Below are positions 18,023-27,391 of a stretch of DNA of 64,000 nt, one piece after another (the stretch's first letter is position 1; each line of letters opens with the position of its first letter). Below the pieces are notes generated by a model that was not told the origin of the DNA, did not search any database, and was given only the letters and a program-made list of their open reading frames with translations. Both the position numbers and the translations under genes were made by a program. Origin of the DNA: Xenorhabdus stockiae (GTDB lineage: Bacteria; Pseudomonadota; Gammaproteobacteria; Enterobacterales; Enterobacteriaceae); assembly GCF_002632825.1 (NCBI RefSeq), contig NZ_NJAJ01000021.1, positions 1 to 64,000 of the forward strand. Direction: 5' to 3'.

Positions 18023-20743
18023 ATGATTCAGATTGATCTGCCCACTCTTGTAAACCGTTTAAACCCGATGACCCGCCATGCACTGGAAGCGGCGGCGGCA
18101 TCCTGCGTCAGTCAGCAACAGCCAGAGATTACTGTGGCTCAACTGCTGCTTCAGATGATCGAAACACCACTCAGTGATGTGCGTCTGATCCTGAACAAAG
18201 CAGAGATCGATAAAGATCTGCTGAAAGAACAACTCGATCAGGTGATGACTCATCATCAGTCGATTGTACAGACTTACCCTAACTTCTCCCCGATGCTGGT
18301 GGAATGGTTGCAGGATAGCTGGCTGCTGGCTTCCACTGAAATGCAGCATACCGAACTGCGCAGTGGTGTACTGCTGATCGCATTACTGTTCAGCCCGCTG
18401 CGTTATCTGGCTCCACAGTCTGCGCGCCTGCTGGCGGGTATTAACCGTGAGCTGCTGCGTCAGAATTTCGCTGAATGGACAAACGGCTCTGCCGAACAGC
18501 CTTTCAGTGCTGGTGACAAAGAAGGGCAGGGCGTTCATCCGGCAAACAGCGACAGCCTTCTGGCCCGTTTTACCCAGAATATGACGGAGCAGGCGCGTCA
18601 GGGAAAACTTGATCCGGTATTGTGCCGTGATAATGAAATTGACCTGATGATCGATATTCTCTGCCGTCGCCGTAAAAACAACCCGATTGTGGTGGGTGAG
18701 GCAGGTGTCGGTAAAAGTGCTTTGATTGAAGGTCTGGCACTGCGCATCATCAACGATCGCGTCCCGGAAAAACTGCGTAACAGTGAATTAATGACACTGG
18801 ATCTGGGGGCATTGCAGGCAGGTGCAGCAGTTAAAGGTGAGTTTGAAAAACGCTTCAAAGGCATTATGGCTGAAGTTATTCAATCACCAAAACCTATCAT
18901 CCTGTTTATCGATGAAGCTCATACGCTGATTGGTGCAGGTAATCAGGCTGGTGGACTGGATATTTCCAACCTGCTGAAACCTGCACTGGCTCGTGGCGAA
19001 CTGAAAACCATCGCTGCGACCACATGGAGCGAGTACAAAAAATACTTCGAAAAAGATGCGGCACTGTCCCGTCGTTTCCAGTTGGTCAAAGTTTCTGAAC
19101 CGAGCGCAGAAGAAGCGACGGTCATCATGCGTGGCCTGCGAGCCATTTACGAGCAGGCACACGGTGTCCTGATTGATGATGAAGCACTGAAAGCCTCGGC
19201 GGTACTGAGTGACCGTTATCTCTCCGGCCGTCAGCTACCGGATAAAGCCATCGACGTACTGGATACCGCCTGCGCCCGCGTAGCCATTAACCTGACATCG
19301 CCACCGCGCCAGATCTCCTCACTGACAACCGAACTGCACCAGATGCAGATGGAAATCGATGTGCTGGAAAGAGAGCAGCGAATGGGGCTGAACGAGCATT
19401 CCGAACGACTGGAAGAACTGCAAAACCAGCAGCAGGAAATTCAGGAACAGCTGACCGCTCTGGAAAGCGACTGGCAACAGCAGCAGGAACTGGTGAAACA
19501 GGTCATCGAACTGCGCAGCCAGCTTCTGTCTGATGATAAAGAAGCCAGCCAAGATGCCGATATAGAAAAACAGGCTGCGGATGAAGTTTCTGACAACTCA
19601 GAAGAACATGATGCGACTGAGCAAGAAGAAGTACAGGAAGAAACGGTCACTGAACCGGCTGATGTGAAGTCTCTGATCGAAAAACTGGCTGAACTCAATG
19701 AACAGTTGGCAGAACTTCAGAAAAAACAAACGCTGGTTTCCCCGCATGTCGACAAAACTCAGATTGCCGGTGTTATCGCTGAATGGACGGGTGTTCCGCT
19801 GAACCGCTTGTCACAGAGCGAACTGTCAATCGTGACTGAGTTGCCTGTTCATCTGGGGCAGAGCATCAAAGGTCAGGATGTTGCCATTCAGTGCCTGCAT
19901 AAACACCTGCTGACTGCCCGCGCTGATTTACGCCGTCCGGGCCGCCCTCTGGGTGCCTTCCTGCTGGTAGGGCCAAGTGGTGTCGGTAAAACCGAAACGG
20001 TACTGCAAATTTCCGAACTGATGTTTGGTGGCCGTCAGTACCTCACCACCATCAATATGTCGGAGTTTCAGGAGAAACACACCGTTTCACGCCTGATCGG
20101 TTCTCCTCCGGGTTATGTGGGTTATGGCGAAGGCGGTGTACTGACCGAAGCGATTCGTCAGAAACCTTACTCCGTCGTTCTACTGGATGAAGTAGAAAAA
20201 GCGCATCCGGACGTATTGAACCTGTTCTATCAGGCCTTTGATAAAGGTGAACTGGCAGACGGTGAAGGGCGCATCATCGACTGTAAAAACGTCGTGTTCT
20301 TCCTGACCTCTAATCTGGGTTACCAGACCATTGTGGATTATGCCGAGCAGCCTGAGCAGATCAACGATCAGCTTTACCCAGAACTGGCCGCCTTCTTCAA
20401 ACCGGCATTGCTGGCACGTATGGAAGTGATCCCGTATCTGCCACTGGGTCATGAAACTCTGAAAACCATCATTCAGGGCAAACTGGCCCGACTGGATAAA
20501 CTGCTGACTCAACGCTTCAACGCCGAAGTCACCATCAGCGATGACGTGTCAGAAGAGATCCTGCTGCGCGCTACCCGCGCTGAAAACGGTGCCCGTATGC
20601 TGGAGTCGATTATTGATGGCGCGCTGTTACCGCCGGTTTCATTACTGCTGTTGCAGAAAATGGCCGCAGGCACCGCGATCAGTGCCATTCGTTTAACCGT
20701 AGCAGAGCATGAGTTTCAGGCAGAGGTTGAGGAGGCAGAATAA
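18023..20743 (+). CDS. clpV: T6SS sheath-disassembly ATPase ClpV (TssH)
   Basis: AAA+ unfoldase that recycles contracted TssBC sheaths, 906 residues. An N-terminal Clp-N domain (about 1-160) binds sheath. The first nucleotide-binding domain has Walker A GEAGVGKS (about 227) and Walker B LFIDEAHT (about 292). A coiled-coil middle domain follows, and the second nucleotide-binding domain has GPSGVGKT (about 650) and [13 protein letters not shown] (about 718). The middle region carries an acidic insertion (about 504-548, rich in E, D and Q), not a conserved feature of ClpV that I know. It shares one base with the next gene (TAATGA overlap). Confidence 0.96.
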   Translation: MIQIDLPTLVNRLNPMTRHALEAAAASCVSQQQPEITVAQLLLQMIETPLSDVRLILNKAEIDKDLLKEQLDQVMTHHQSIVQTYPNFSPMLVEWLQDSWLLASTEMQHTELRSGVLLIALLFSPLRYLAPQSARLLAGINRELLRQNFAEWTNGSAEQPFSAGDKEGQGVHPANSDSLLARFTQNMTEQARQGKLDPVLCRDNEIDLMIDILCRRRKNNPIVVGEAGVGKSALIEGLALRIINDRVPEKLRNSELMTLDLGALQAGAAVKGEFEKRFKGIMAEVIQSPKPIILFIDEAHTLIGAGNQAGGLDISNLLKPALARGELKTIAATTWSEYKKYFEKDAALSRRFQLVKVSEPSAEEATVIMRGLRAIYEQAHGVLIDDEALKASAVLSDRYLSGRQLPDKAIDVLDTACARVAINLTSPPRQISSLTTELHQMQMEIDVLEREQRMGLNEHSERLEELQNQQQEIQEQLTALESDWQQQQELVKQVIELRSQLLSDDKEASQDADIEKQAADEVSDNSEEHDATEQEEVQEETVTEPADVKSLIEKLAELNEQLAELQKKQTLVSPHVDKTQIAGVIAEWTGVPLNRLSQSELSIVTELPVHLGQSIKGQDVAIQCLHKHLLTARADLRRPGRPLGAFLLVGPSGVGKTETVLQISELMFGGRQYLTTINMSEFQEKHTVSRLIGSPPGYVGYGEGGVLTEAIRQKPYSVVLLDEVEKAHPDVLNLFYQAFDKGELADGEGRIIDCKNVVFFLTSNLGYQTIVDYAEQPEQINDQLYPELAAFFKPALLARMEVIPYLPLGHETLKTIIQGKLARLDKLLTQRFNAEVTISDDVSEEILLRATRAENGARMLESIIDGALLPPVSLLLLQKMAAGTAISAIRLTVAEHEFQAEVEEAE

Positions 20744-21537
20744 TGAAACAGCGGCTGAAAAGCGCGTTAGCGTTATTGGAAGATGACACTATTGAACAAC
20801 TGGTTGACCACTTTTTGCTGGTGAGCCAAAACCCGCGTTTTGATGCCCTGTTGGTTTTCCTGCTTAACATCCATGAAAACAGGCTGGAATGCTGTAATTT
20901 GCCAGAACCTGATGAAATCAGCTCACGCCGATTGTATGTGGATATTGATGACGTCAATAACCCGTTGATACAGGTAATGCGCAAGGGAACTCCCACAGTG
21001 TGGGATTCCCTGAATCACGGTGCGCGCATTGACGATCCTCACTTCCGTACATTCATTGCCGAACTACCGCATAACTGCGGGCTGTATGGCATCCCACTGT
21101 TTGACTGCAACGGGCAGGCCTGCGGTGTCGTGGCTATTTTTGCCGAAAATGTCAGTCATTTTACCAACAATGAAAACATGTTCGGCATTTATTGCCACGT
21201 GATGCAGCACCGACTTAAAAAGTTGCAGGAACTCGAACAACTGCGTGGGCAGTTACGTCAAATCCGTCAGGTATTTCAGGTTCAGCGTCAAAAAGAAAAA
21301 CAACTGGATGAACTGCTTGCTTCCCTGAGTGAATCCAAAAACGCAGGAGCAGGCAGTATCTCCGTGGATTACAGTCACATCGATAATCTGCCAAAGGCCA
21401 TAGAAGAATTTGAAAGTGCCGTGTTAGTTCAACGTCAGCGCCAGTTTGGCAACGATACCAGACTGATCGCGCAAAGTCTGGGAATCGCCCAGCGGACGTT
21501 GGTTTACAAACTGGCTAAATACGGGTGTAGATTATGA
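20743..21537 (+). CDS. VasH-like T6SS regulator lacking the AAA+ domain (GAF-type sensor plus Fis-type HTH)
   Basis: 264-residue protein in the slot occupied by vasH in V. cholerae. Residues about 35-160 look like a GAF/sensory domain (TVWDSLNHGARI, GLYGIPLFDCNGQACGVVAIF). A coiled-coil follows (about 160-205), and the last 45 residues form a Fis/HTH_8 motif (RLIAQSLGIAQRTLVYKLAKYG). The sigma54-interacting AAA+ module of VasH (GAFTGA loop, Walker motifs) is absent, so it cannot act as a normal sigma54 activator. It may be a DNA-binding modulator of the T6SS promoters; this is inference from position and domains. It overlaps clpV by one base and the next gene by four, so it is a translated operon member and not a pseudogene fragment. 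Confidence 0.8.
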   Translation: MKQRLKSALALLEDDTIEQLVDHFLLVSQNPRFDALLVFLLNIHENRLECCNLPEPDEISSRRLYVDIDDVNNPLIQVMRKGTPTVWDSLNHGARIDDPHFRTFIAELPHNCGLYGIPLFDCNGQACGVVAIFAENVSHFTNNENMFGIYCHVMQHRLKKLQELEQLRGQLRQIRQVFQVQRQKEKQLDELLASLSESKNAGAGSISVDYSHIDNLPKAIEEFESAVLVQRQRQFGNDTRLIAQSLGIAQRTLVYKLAKYGCRL

Positions 21538-22223
21538 ATATTTCTTTAATTATCAGTTCATTACTGGTGTCATTGGCAGGCAGTCCCACACTTGCGGAGA
21601 TAGCAGAAGCACAGAAAACCGCAGCGTCCAAACCACAGGAAGTGGTTTTACAACAGGAAAAACAATTGGATGAGCTGCAAAAATGTCGCTTTGAGCGCTC
21701 CCCTCTTATCCGACTGGCATGTTATGACCGGGAATTCGATAACCTTAAAATCGGTACTGTGCCAGTTACGCTGGAAAATATGGGGCCTATGTGGCGGCAG
21801 GCGATGGAGCAGGAGATGCAGCGAACTGACCATTCGACTGGCTTCATTGTCTCGCGGGGAGAAAACGGCACAACCCGGATCATTCTGACAACCCCTGCTG
21901 TTGGGGTTCCCCCTCCGCGCCCAGTTCTGATGCTCAGTTGTATTGACCGCATCACCCGTTTGCAGGTTGCTTTGCCTAAGCCTGCGGAATCCGGTGCGGT
22001 GACTGTCACGACGAACAAAACCCTGTTCAAAACCGAATGGTTCCTGCGGGAGAGTGGTTACTTATGGGAATCCAGCCGTGGTCTGCCGGGGATTGATGAA
22101 ATCAAACGCTTAATGGGCAGCGAACATATGACCATCACCCCAGAACAAGGCAGTCAGATCACTTTTAACATTTCTCAGTTGGAGCAGGCCGCGAAACCAT
22201 TGCGCGAAGCCTGTCGTTGGTAA
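21534..22223 (+). CDS. tagO: T6SS-associated periplasmic protein TagO (VasI)
   Basis: VasI/TagO-family accessory protein, 229 residues. An N-terminal hydrophobic signal-like segment ends near residue 20 (GSPTLAE). A coiled region follows, and then the characteristic LIRLACYDREFD (LRLxCYDxxFD-like) and the C-terminal AAKPLREACRW typical of this family. The function in the T6SS is not settled. It overlaps the preceding regulator (ATGA) and ends just upstream of tssA. Confidence 0.85.
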   Translation: MNISLIISSLLVSLAGSPTLAEIAEAQKTAASKPQEVVLQQEKQLDELQKCRFERSPLIRLACYDREFDNLKIGTVPVTLENMGPMWRQAMEQEMQRTDHSTGFIVSRGENGTTRIILTTPAVGVPPPRPVLMLSCIDRITRLQVALPKPAESGAVTVTTNKTLFKTEWFLRESGYLWESSRGLPGIDEIKRLMGSEHMTITPEQGSQITFNISQLEQAAKPLREACRW

Positions 22224-22228
22224 TCGAC

Positions 22229-23710
22229 ATGGACATCAGAACACAATTTGACTGGTTCGGCTCTCTGCTGGCCCCGCTGTCCGACGAACAGACAGGCAAA
22301 GCACTGGGAGACAATGATCCCTCATGGGAATTTATCGATGGCGAAATGATTAAATTCGGCTCGCTGTCACACGGTTCGCTGGATGTTGAAGAGATCCAGC
22401 GGCAGGCACTGCAACTTTTCAGCGAAACCAGTAAGGATTTCCGGCTGATGGTGCATTTGTTGCGTACCCTGCAACATGCCGGTCAGCCGGCTGAGCTGCT
22501 TTTAGCGATGGAGTTGCTGACGGAGTACGTAAAAAACTACTGGGAAAAAGCATGGCCGAATAAACCGGTGTTGAAACGTCGTCTCGCGCAGCAGGTGCTC
22601 AAACGCTTTGATTCTGCCCAAAACAGCTTTACCGAGAAATCCAGTAAAGGTCAGCGGGATGATGCACAGGGAGTACTGGCTCATCTTGCACAGTGCTGGC
22701 ATAGCAGTGAACCGGAACTCGCAAAAGAAATCGACCAACTGCGCACCCGCTATAACCGTCAGCCAGAAGCCGGAGCAGCACCTTCACAGCCTGTCGCAGC
22801 GGCAACGTCTCAGACTCCGGCTGAACCACAATCTTCTCAGGGAACTACGCAGGAAAATACGGCTGCGCCGATGCCGGAAGTAGACGTTAACAGTTCCAGC
22901 GACAAGGCGTGGAAACAGACTCTGATGACGGTTTCTGATCTGCTTTGTGAACGCTACCCGGAATCACCGGTCGGTTATTGTCTGCGCCGCCATGCCGTCT
23001 GGCACACCATCACCACAGCGCCGATGGCGGGGGCAATGGGCAAGACTCCGCTGGCACCCGCCTCAGCGGATCGCACAGCCGATTATCTGGCGAGGTTGCC
23101 GACAGCAGATAACAAACTGCTGGCGCAAATCGAACAGAGTCTGGCACTTGCACCTTATTGGCTGGATGGTCATGCCATTGCTGCTCAGGCGGCAGCCCAA
23201 CTGGGCTACAAGAATGTTGCCCAGTCCATTCGCCACGAACTGAATGCCTTTCTGGAACGGCTACCCGTATTAAAAACCTTAAGTTTTTCTGACATGAGTC
23301 CGTTTATTTCTCCAGAGACTCTGGACTGGCTGGCACCTGAACCCTCTTCATCAACGGGAGGCGGTTCGGTTTCTGCTGATCAGGAAGCCATCTGGCAATG
23401 TTTCCAGCAACAAGGGCTGGAAGCCGCCCTGAAAATGCTGGAAGAGCACCAGCAGCAGCTCACGGAGCCTCGAGATCAATTCTATGGTCAGTTGCTCAAT
23501 GCTCAACTGCTTGAAGAAGCGGGCATGACAGCACTGGCACAACAGCATTACCGGAACTTGTTACACACGGGACAACACATGTTACTGACCCAATGGGAAC
23601 CCAGCCTGCTGACGCAGTTAGCTGAAAGAATAGGCGTTGAAAAAACAGGCGCTGAAAAAATCCCTTCGCTTGATAAGGATACTGCTTCAAACAGGAGCGT
23701 TAACCTATGA
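22229..23710 (+). CDS. tssA: T6SS cap protein TssA (VasJ type)
   Basis: TssA primes and caps tube/sheath assembly. The approximately 493-residue product has the ImpA_N domain (about 1-130: WFGSLLAPLSDEQTGK, PSWEFIDGEMIKFGSL), a Q/A/P-rich linker, and a VasJ-type C-terminal helical domain (about 230-460). The reading frame opens with a TTG at 22217 inside tagO, but the ATG at 22229 begins MDIRTQFDWF, is where the family starts, and sits just after the tagO stop. It overlaps tssM by four bases (ATGA). Confidence 0.9.
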   Translation: MDIRTQFDWFGSLLAPLSDEQTGKALGDNDPSWEFIDGEMIKFGSLSHGSLDVEEIQRQALQLFSETSKDFRLMVHLLRTLQHAGQPAELLLAMELLTEYVKNYWEKAWPNKPVLKRRLAQQVLKRFDSAQNSFTEKSSKGQRDDAQGVLAHLAQCWHSSEPELAKEIDQLRTRYNRQPEAGAAPSQPVAAATSQTPAEPQSSQGTTQENTAAPMPEVDVNSSSDKAWKQTLMTVSDLLCERYPESPVGYCLRRHAVWHTITTAPMAGAMGKTPLAPASADRTADYLARLPTADNKLLAQIEQSLALAPYWLDGHAIAAQAAAQLGYKNVAQSIRHELNAFLERLPVLKTLSFSDMSPFISPETLDWLAPEPSSSTGGGSVSADQEAIWQCFQQQGLEAALKMLEEHQQQLTEPRDQFYGQLLNAQLLEEAGMTALAQQHYRNLLHTGQHMLLTQWEPSLLTQLAERIGVEKTGAEKIPSLDKDTASNRSVNL

Positions 23711-26700
23711 AATGGCCCTCTTTGTCATCAATCGCTCAATTGAAATCGGTGCTGCCGGCGGTGGGGAAATTTAAATCCATGCCGCGTTTTAAGGCAGCGA
23801 TAGCGCTTATTCTGGCGCTTATCCCCTGCGTGCTGCTCATCGCAGTCTGGTGGTGGGGGCCTGATCTGAAAATCCGTGAGGATTATCCGCTGGAAAGCCT
23901 TGCCGCCCGCTGGTTGGCGACAGCCCTCATCATTATGGGAGTGCTGGGCTGGATCGGTGTGAAAGCGTGGCGTCGTCTGCGCCAGCTTGAAAAACTGAAC
24001 CTTGATGTTGAATTGAAAGTGGTTGATCCGGTCCGCATGGATATTGAATATCAGGATCGTTACCTTGACCACTGGAAATCTCAGTTACAGCGTCATCTGG
24101 ATTCTTACAACTATCTATACGAACGCCCGTGGTACATGGTGATCGGTAGCCAGATGAGCGGTAAAACCTCGCTGATCAAAGAAGGTTATAAGCTGTCTGA
24201 AATTGCTGCGCCGGAATATTTGCGTCAGGATGGGGATATCTCCCTGTTATTGCGTTGCTGGCTGGGAGAAAAAGCCGTCATCATCGACCCGAAAGGCCGC
24301 CTGATTGACCAGCCTGTTCCGCTGAACAGTGACAAACCGCAAATCAACAGTCGTCTGTGGGAAGCCCTGCTGAACTGGCTGTCAGAAAACCGCCAGCGCC
24401 AGCCGCTTAACGGGATCATTCTGACCGTGGATACCCTGCGTTTGATGACGGATAACCGCGAACAGCGTGAGCGTTACGTGCGGGAAATTCATCATCGTTT
24501 GCAGGAAATTCGCCTGACTTTCCACAGCCAGTTACCTATCTATCTGGTGATGACCAAGATTGACCTGTTGCACGGTTTTGAAGCGATGTATCAGTCACTG
24601 GATCGCAAACTGCGCGACCAAATTCTGGGTGTCACTTTCAGCCTCAACAATCGCGACGAAAAAGCGTGGCGCAGTGAGCTGGAACAGTTCTGGCAACAGT
24701 GGATGAACAACCTGAATGGCGCCATGCCGGATATGATGCTGAACGGCGTTGATGCTAATCAGCGTAGCGCCCTGTTCAGTTTCACCCGCCAGATTCAGGG
24801 GCTGTACAGCTATATCGTACAGATGCTGGAAGACATTTTGTACAACGATGAAAACCACCGCCCAATGCTGCGCGGTGTGTACCTGACTTCCGCCCATCAG
24901 GTCGGGCAGATGGATGACATGTTCACGCAGTCGGCCTCGGCGCAGTATCACCTCGGTTCCCAGGCATTTCCGACATGGCCTGCGGGAGACACTCTGCCTT
25001 TCTTTACCCAGACCCTGTTCGAAGACGTGTTACTGGCGGAGCCGAATCTGGCCGCTGAAAACCGAATCTGGCTGAGTCGCAACCGTCGCCAGTTATACAC
25101 CTTCTCCACCGTGAGTGCGCTGGTCGTACTGGCAATGTGGGGTGGCTGGCATTACTTCTATCAGAAAAACTACCGTGCCGGAGAAGAAGTACTGGCAGAG
25201 GCGAAAAAATTCCTCTCCGTACCGGCTCCGACAGGGGATGACAATTACGGTAGCCTCCAGTTGCCACTGTTGAACCCGATCCGTGACGCAACACTGGCTT
25301 ACGGTAATTACCATGAGAAAAAATCGTTCCTGACAGATATGGGGTTATATCAGGGCGGTCTGGTAGGGAAAAAAGTGGAAAACACTTACCTGAATCTGCT
25401 GGAGCAAAAATTCCTGCCGTCCCTGATGCACGTACTGTTGGATGACCTGAATAAGGCACCTGCCGGTAGTGAGGAAAAACTCGAAATCCTGCGTGTGATG
25501 CGCATGATGGAAGATAAAAGCAAACGTAATGCAGGGCTGGTCGCACAGTATATGCGTGAGCGCTGGAGTAAAGCCTTCTACGGTCAGCGTGATGTGCAGG
25601 ATGCGCTGTTGAGCCACCTGAATTACGCACTGGATCGTACCGACTGGAAAGAGAAACGTGATGCCGGTGATCAGGAAGCGATTGATAGTTTTGCACCGTT
25701 TGCGAAACCTATCCGGGAAGCACAGCTGGAGCTGAGCAAGCTCTCCGTCAAACAGCGTGTTTACCAAAACTTGCGTATCAAGGCTCAGGATACTCTGCCA
25801 GCACCTATCAACCTGCGTGACCAGATTGGCCCGAGTTTTGACAGTGTATTTGTCGCCAGTAACGAAAAACGGTTGGTGGTGCCTCAGTTCCTGACCCGTC
25901 AGGGTCTGACGGACTACTTTATTCAGCAGAGCGGCGAGTTGGTCGAGCTGACCGGAATGGATAGCTGGGTACTCAACTTAGCGAAGAATAAAGGTTTGTA
26001 CAAAGAGTCTGAATCCGCACCACGTAAAGACAATTACAGTGAACCGGATCGGGAGCGTATCGAGCGCGAAATCACTGAGCTGTATCTGGCGGATTACACC
26101 GCAACATGGCGTGCCGCGATGAATAACCTCGAAATCCGTGACTTTGAGGATTTACCACAGGCTATCAATGCCATTGAACAGGTAATTAGTGGTGAACAGC
26201 CGATCAAACGCGCGTTACAAATCCTGAGTGATAACACCAACCCTCCGATGCTCGATAGCTCATTGAGTAATACGGAAAGAAAGGCGTTGTTAGATAAGCA
26301 GGATTACACACTCCTGACTGACATCAGCCGTGGTTTTGCGCAGGAAACCGGCGTATTGATCGAACATGGTGATAAAGGCAGCACGCTGCAAAGTGTTTAC
26401 CAGAAACTGATGGCATTGCATCGTTATCTGCTGTCTATCCAAAACTCACCAACACCGGGTAAATCAGCACTTCAGGCTGTGCAGATGCGTCTGGATAAGA
26501 ACAACAGCGATGCGATCTTTGAAGTCCAGCAGATGGCGAAAAACCTGCCTGAACCCCTGAATCGCTGGGTTGGAGAACTGGCGAATCAGGCGTGGCGTGT
26601 AGTGATGATGGAAGCGGTCCGTTCTCTGGAAGTGGAATGGCAGGATACGGTTGTTAAACAGTACAACACCTATCTGGCAGGCCGTTATCCGTTCAATCCG

Positions 26701-27312
26701 AATGCTAAAGAAGAAGTCCCGCTAAGCGAGTTTGAGCGTTTCTTCCGCCCGGATGGCACGCTTGATGCCTTCTACAAACAGAGCCTGAAACCATTTGTGG
26801 AACACAAACTGACGATGGGTACTGACGGTCGTACGCTTATCCGTCCGGATGTGTTGAAACAACTGGAAAATGCTAACCGTATCCGTGCCACTTTCTTCTC
26901 ACCGCAGAACGGGCTGGGCACACAGTTTGCCATTGAGCCAGTCAGCCTGACCGGTAACAAACGCCGCGCCTTGCTGAACCTTGATGGACAGCTGGTGGAT
27001 TACACCCACGGCCGCAGCAATGTTGCACGTCTGATATGGCCGAACTCTATGCGTGCAGGCACAGAAAGCAAGCTGACCCTGATGCCGGACAGAAGTAATC
27101 AGGCTCCGCGCTCTATCAGCTATATGGGGCCGTGGGCACAGTTGCGGCTGATTAACAGCGGCAAGCTGACCAACATCCAATCCGGTTCTTTTGATGTGCG
27201 TTTCAGCGTGGATGGCGGCGAGATGACCTATCGCATCTACGTGGACGAATCAGACAACCCATTTGCCGGTGGGCTGTTCAGTCATTTCAAACTACCGGAC
27301 ACCCTCTATTGA
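23707..27312 (+). CDS. tssM: T6SS inner-membrane protein TssM (IcmF/VasK)
   Basis: Central membrane-complex protein, 1201 residues. Two N-terminal transmembrane segments (about 30-50 and 66-86) bracket a short periplasmic loop. A cytoplasmic NTPase domain with Walker A GSQMSGKT (about 147-154) follows, then a third membrane span (about 461-484) and a large periplasmic domain of about 700 residues ending in the TssJ-binding C-terminal region. The intact Walker A suggests nucleotide binding, which some TssM proteins lack. The length is that of the family. A hairpin terminator follows it directly, within the cluster. Confidence 0.96.
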   Translation: MKWPSLSSIAQLKSVLPAVGKFKSMPRFKAAIALILALIPCVLLIAVWWWGPDLKIREDYPLESLAARWLATALIIMGVLGWIGVKAWRRLRQLEKLNLDVELKVVDPVRMDIEYQDRYLDHWKSQLQRHLDSYNYLYERPWYMVIGSQMSGKTSLIKEGYKLSEIAAPEYLRQDGDISLLLRCWLGEKAVIIDPKGRLIDQPVPLNSDKPQINSRLWEALLNWLSENRQRQPLNGIILTVDTLRLMTDNREQRERYVREIHHRLQEIRLTFHSQLPIYLVMTKIDLLHGFEAMYQSLDRKLRDQILGVTFSLNNRDEKAWRSELEQFWQQWMNNLNGAMPDMMLNGVDANQRSALFSFTRQIQGLYSYIVQMLEDILYNDENHRPMLRGVYLTSAHQVGQMDDMFTQSASAQYHLGSQAFPTWPAGDTLPFFTQTLFEDVLLAEPNLAAENRIWLSRNRRQLYTFSTVSALVVLAMWGGWHYFYQKNYRAGEEVLAEAKKFLSVPAPTGDDNYGSLQLPLLNPIRDATLAYGNYHEKKSFLTDMGLYQGGLVGKKVENTYLNLLEQKFLPSLMHVLLDDLNKAPAGSEEKLEILRVMRMMEDKSKRNAGLVAQYMRERWSKAFYGQRDVQDALLSHLNYALDRTDWKEKRDAGDQEAIDSFAPFAKPIREAQLELSKLSVKQRVYQNLRIKAQDTLPAPINLRDQIGPSFDSVFVASNEKRLVVPQFLTRQGLTDYFIQQSGELVELTGMDSWVLNLAKNKGLYKESESAPRKDNYSEPDRERIEREITELYLADYTATWRAAMNNLEIRDFEDLPQAINAIEQVISGEQPIKRALQILSDNTNPPMLDSSLSNTERKALLDKQDYTLLTDISRGFAQETGVLIEHGDKGSTLQSVYQKLMALHRYLLSIQNSPTPGKSALQAVQMRLDKNNSDAIFEVQQMAKNLPEPLNRWVGELANQAWRVVMMEAVRSLEVEWQDTVVKQYNTYLAGRYPFNPNAKEEVPLSEFERFFRPDGTLDAFYKQSLKPFVEHKLTMGTDGRTLIRPDVLKQLENANRIRATFFSPQNGLGTQFAIEPVSLTGNKRRALLNLDGQLVDYTHGRSNVARLIWPNSMRAGTESKLTLMPDRSNQAPRSISYMGPWAQLRLINSGKLTNIQSGSFDVRFSVDGGEMTYRIYVDESDNPFAGGLFSHFKLPDTLY

Positions 27313-27349
27313 GGCGAAGGTGTGGGTTAGTTTTGAAAGTAAAACCTTC

Positions 27350-27374
27350 CCCTGCCTTCGGGCAGGGTTTTTTT
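27350..27374 (+). terminator. Intrinsic terminator/attenuator between tssM and tagA
   Basis: A 7-bp GC stem (27350-27356 with 27361-27367) around a UUCG tetraloop is followed by seven T residues: a textbook Rho-independent terminator. It sits 40 bp after tssM. The T-run is followed at once by AAGGAG, the ribosome site of tagA, so the core operon and the tagA-vgrG-rhs segment may be expressed at different levels. Confidence 0.9.
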
Positions 27375-27391
27375 AAGGAGAAAAAACAGAT

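Noticed and set aside
22217..22228. TTG start for tssA inside tagO
   Set aside because: The ATG at 22229 matches the family N-terminus and lies just after the tagO stop.
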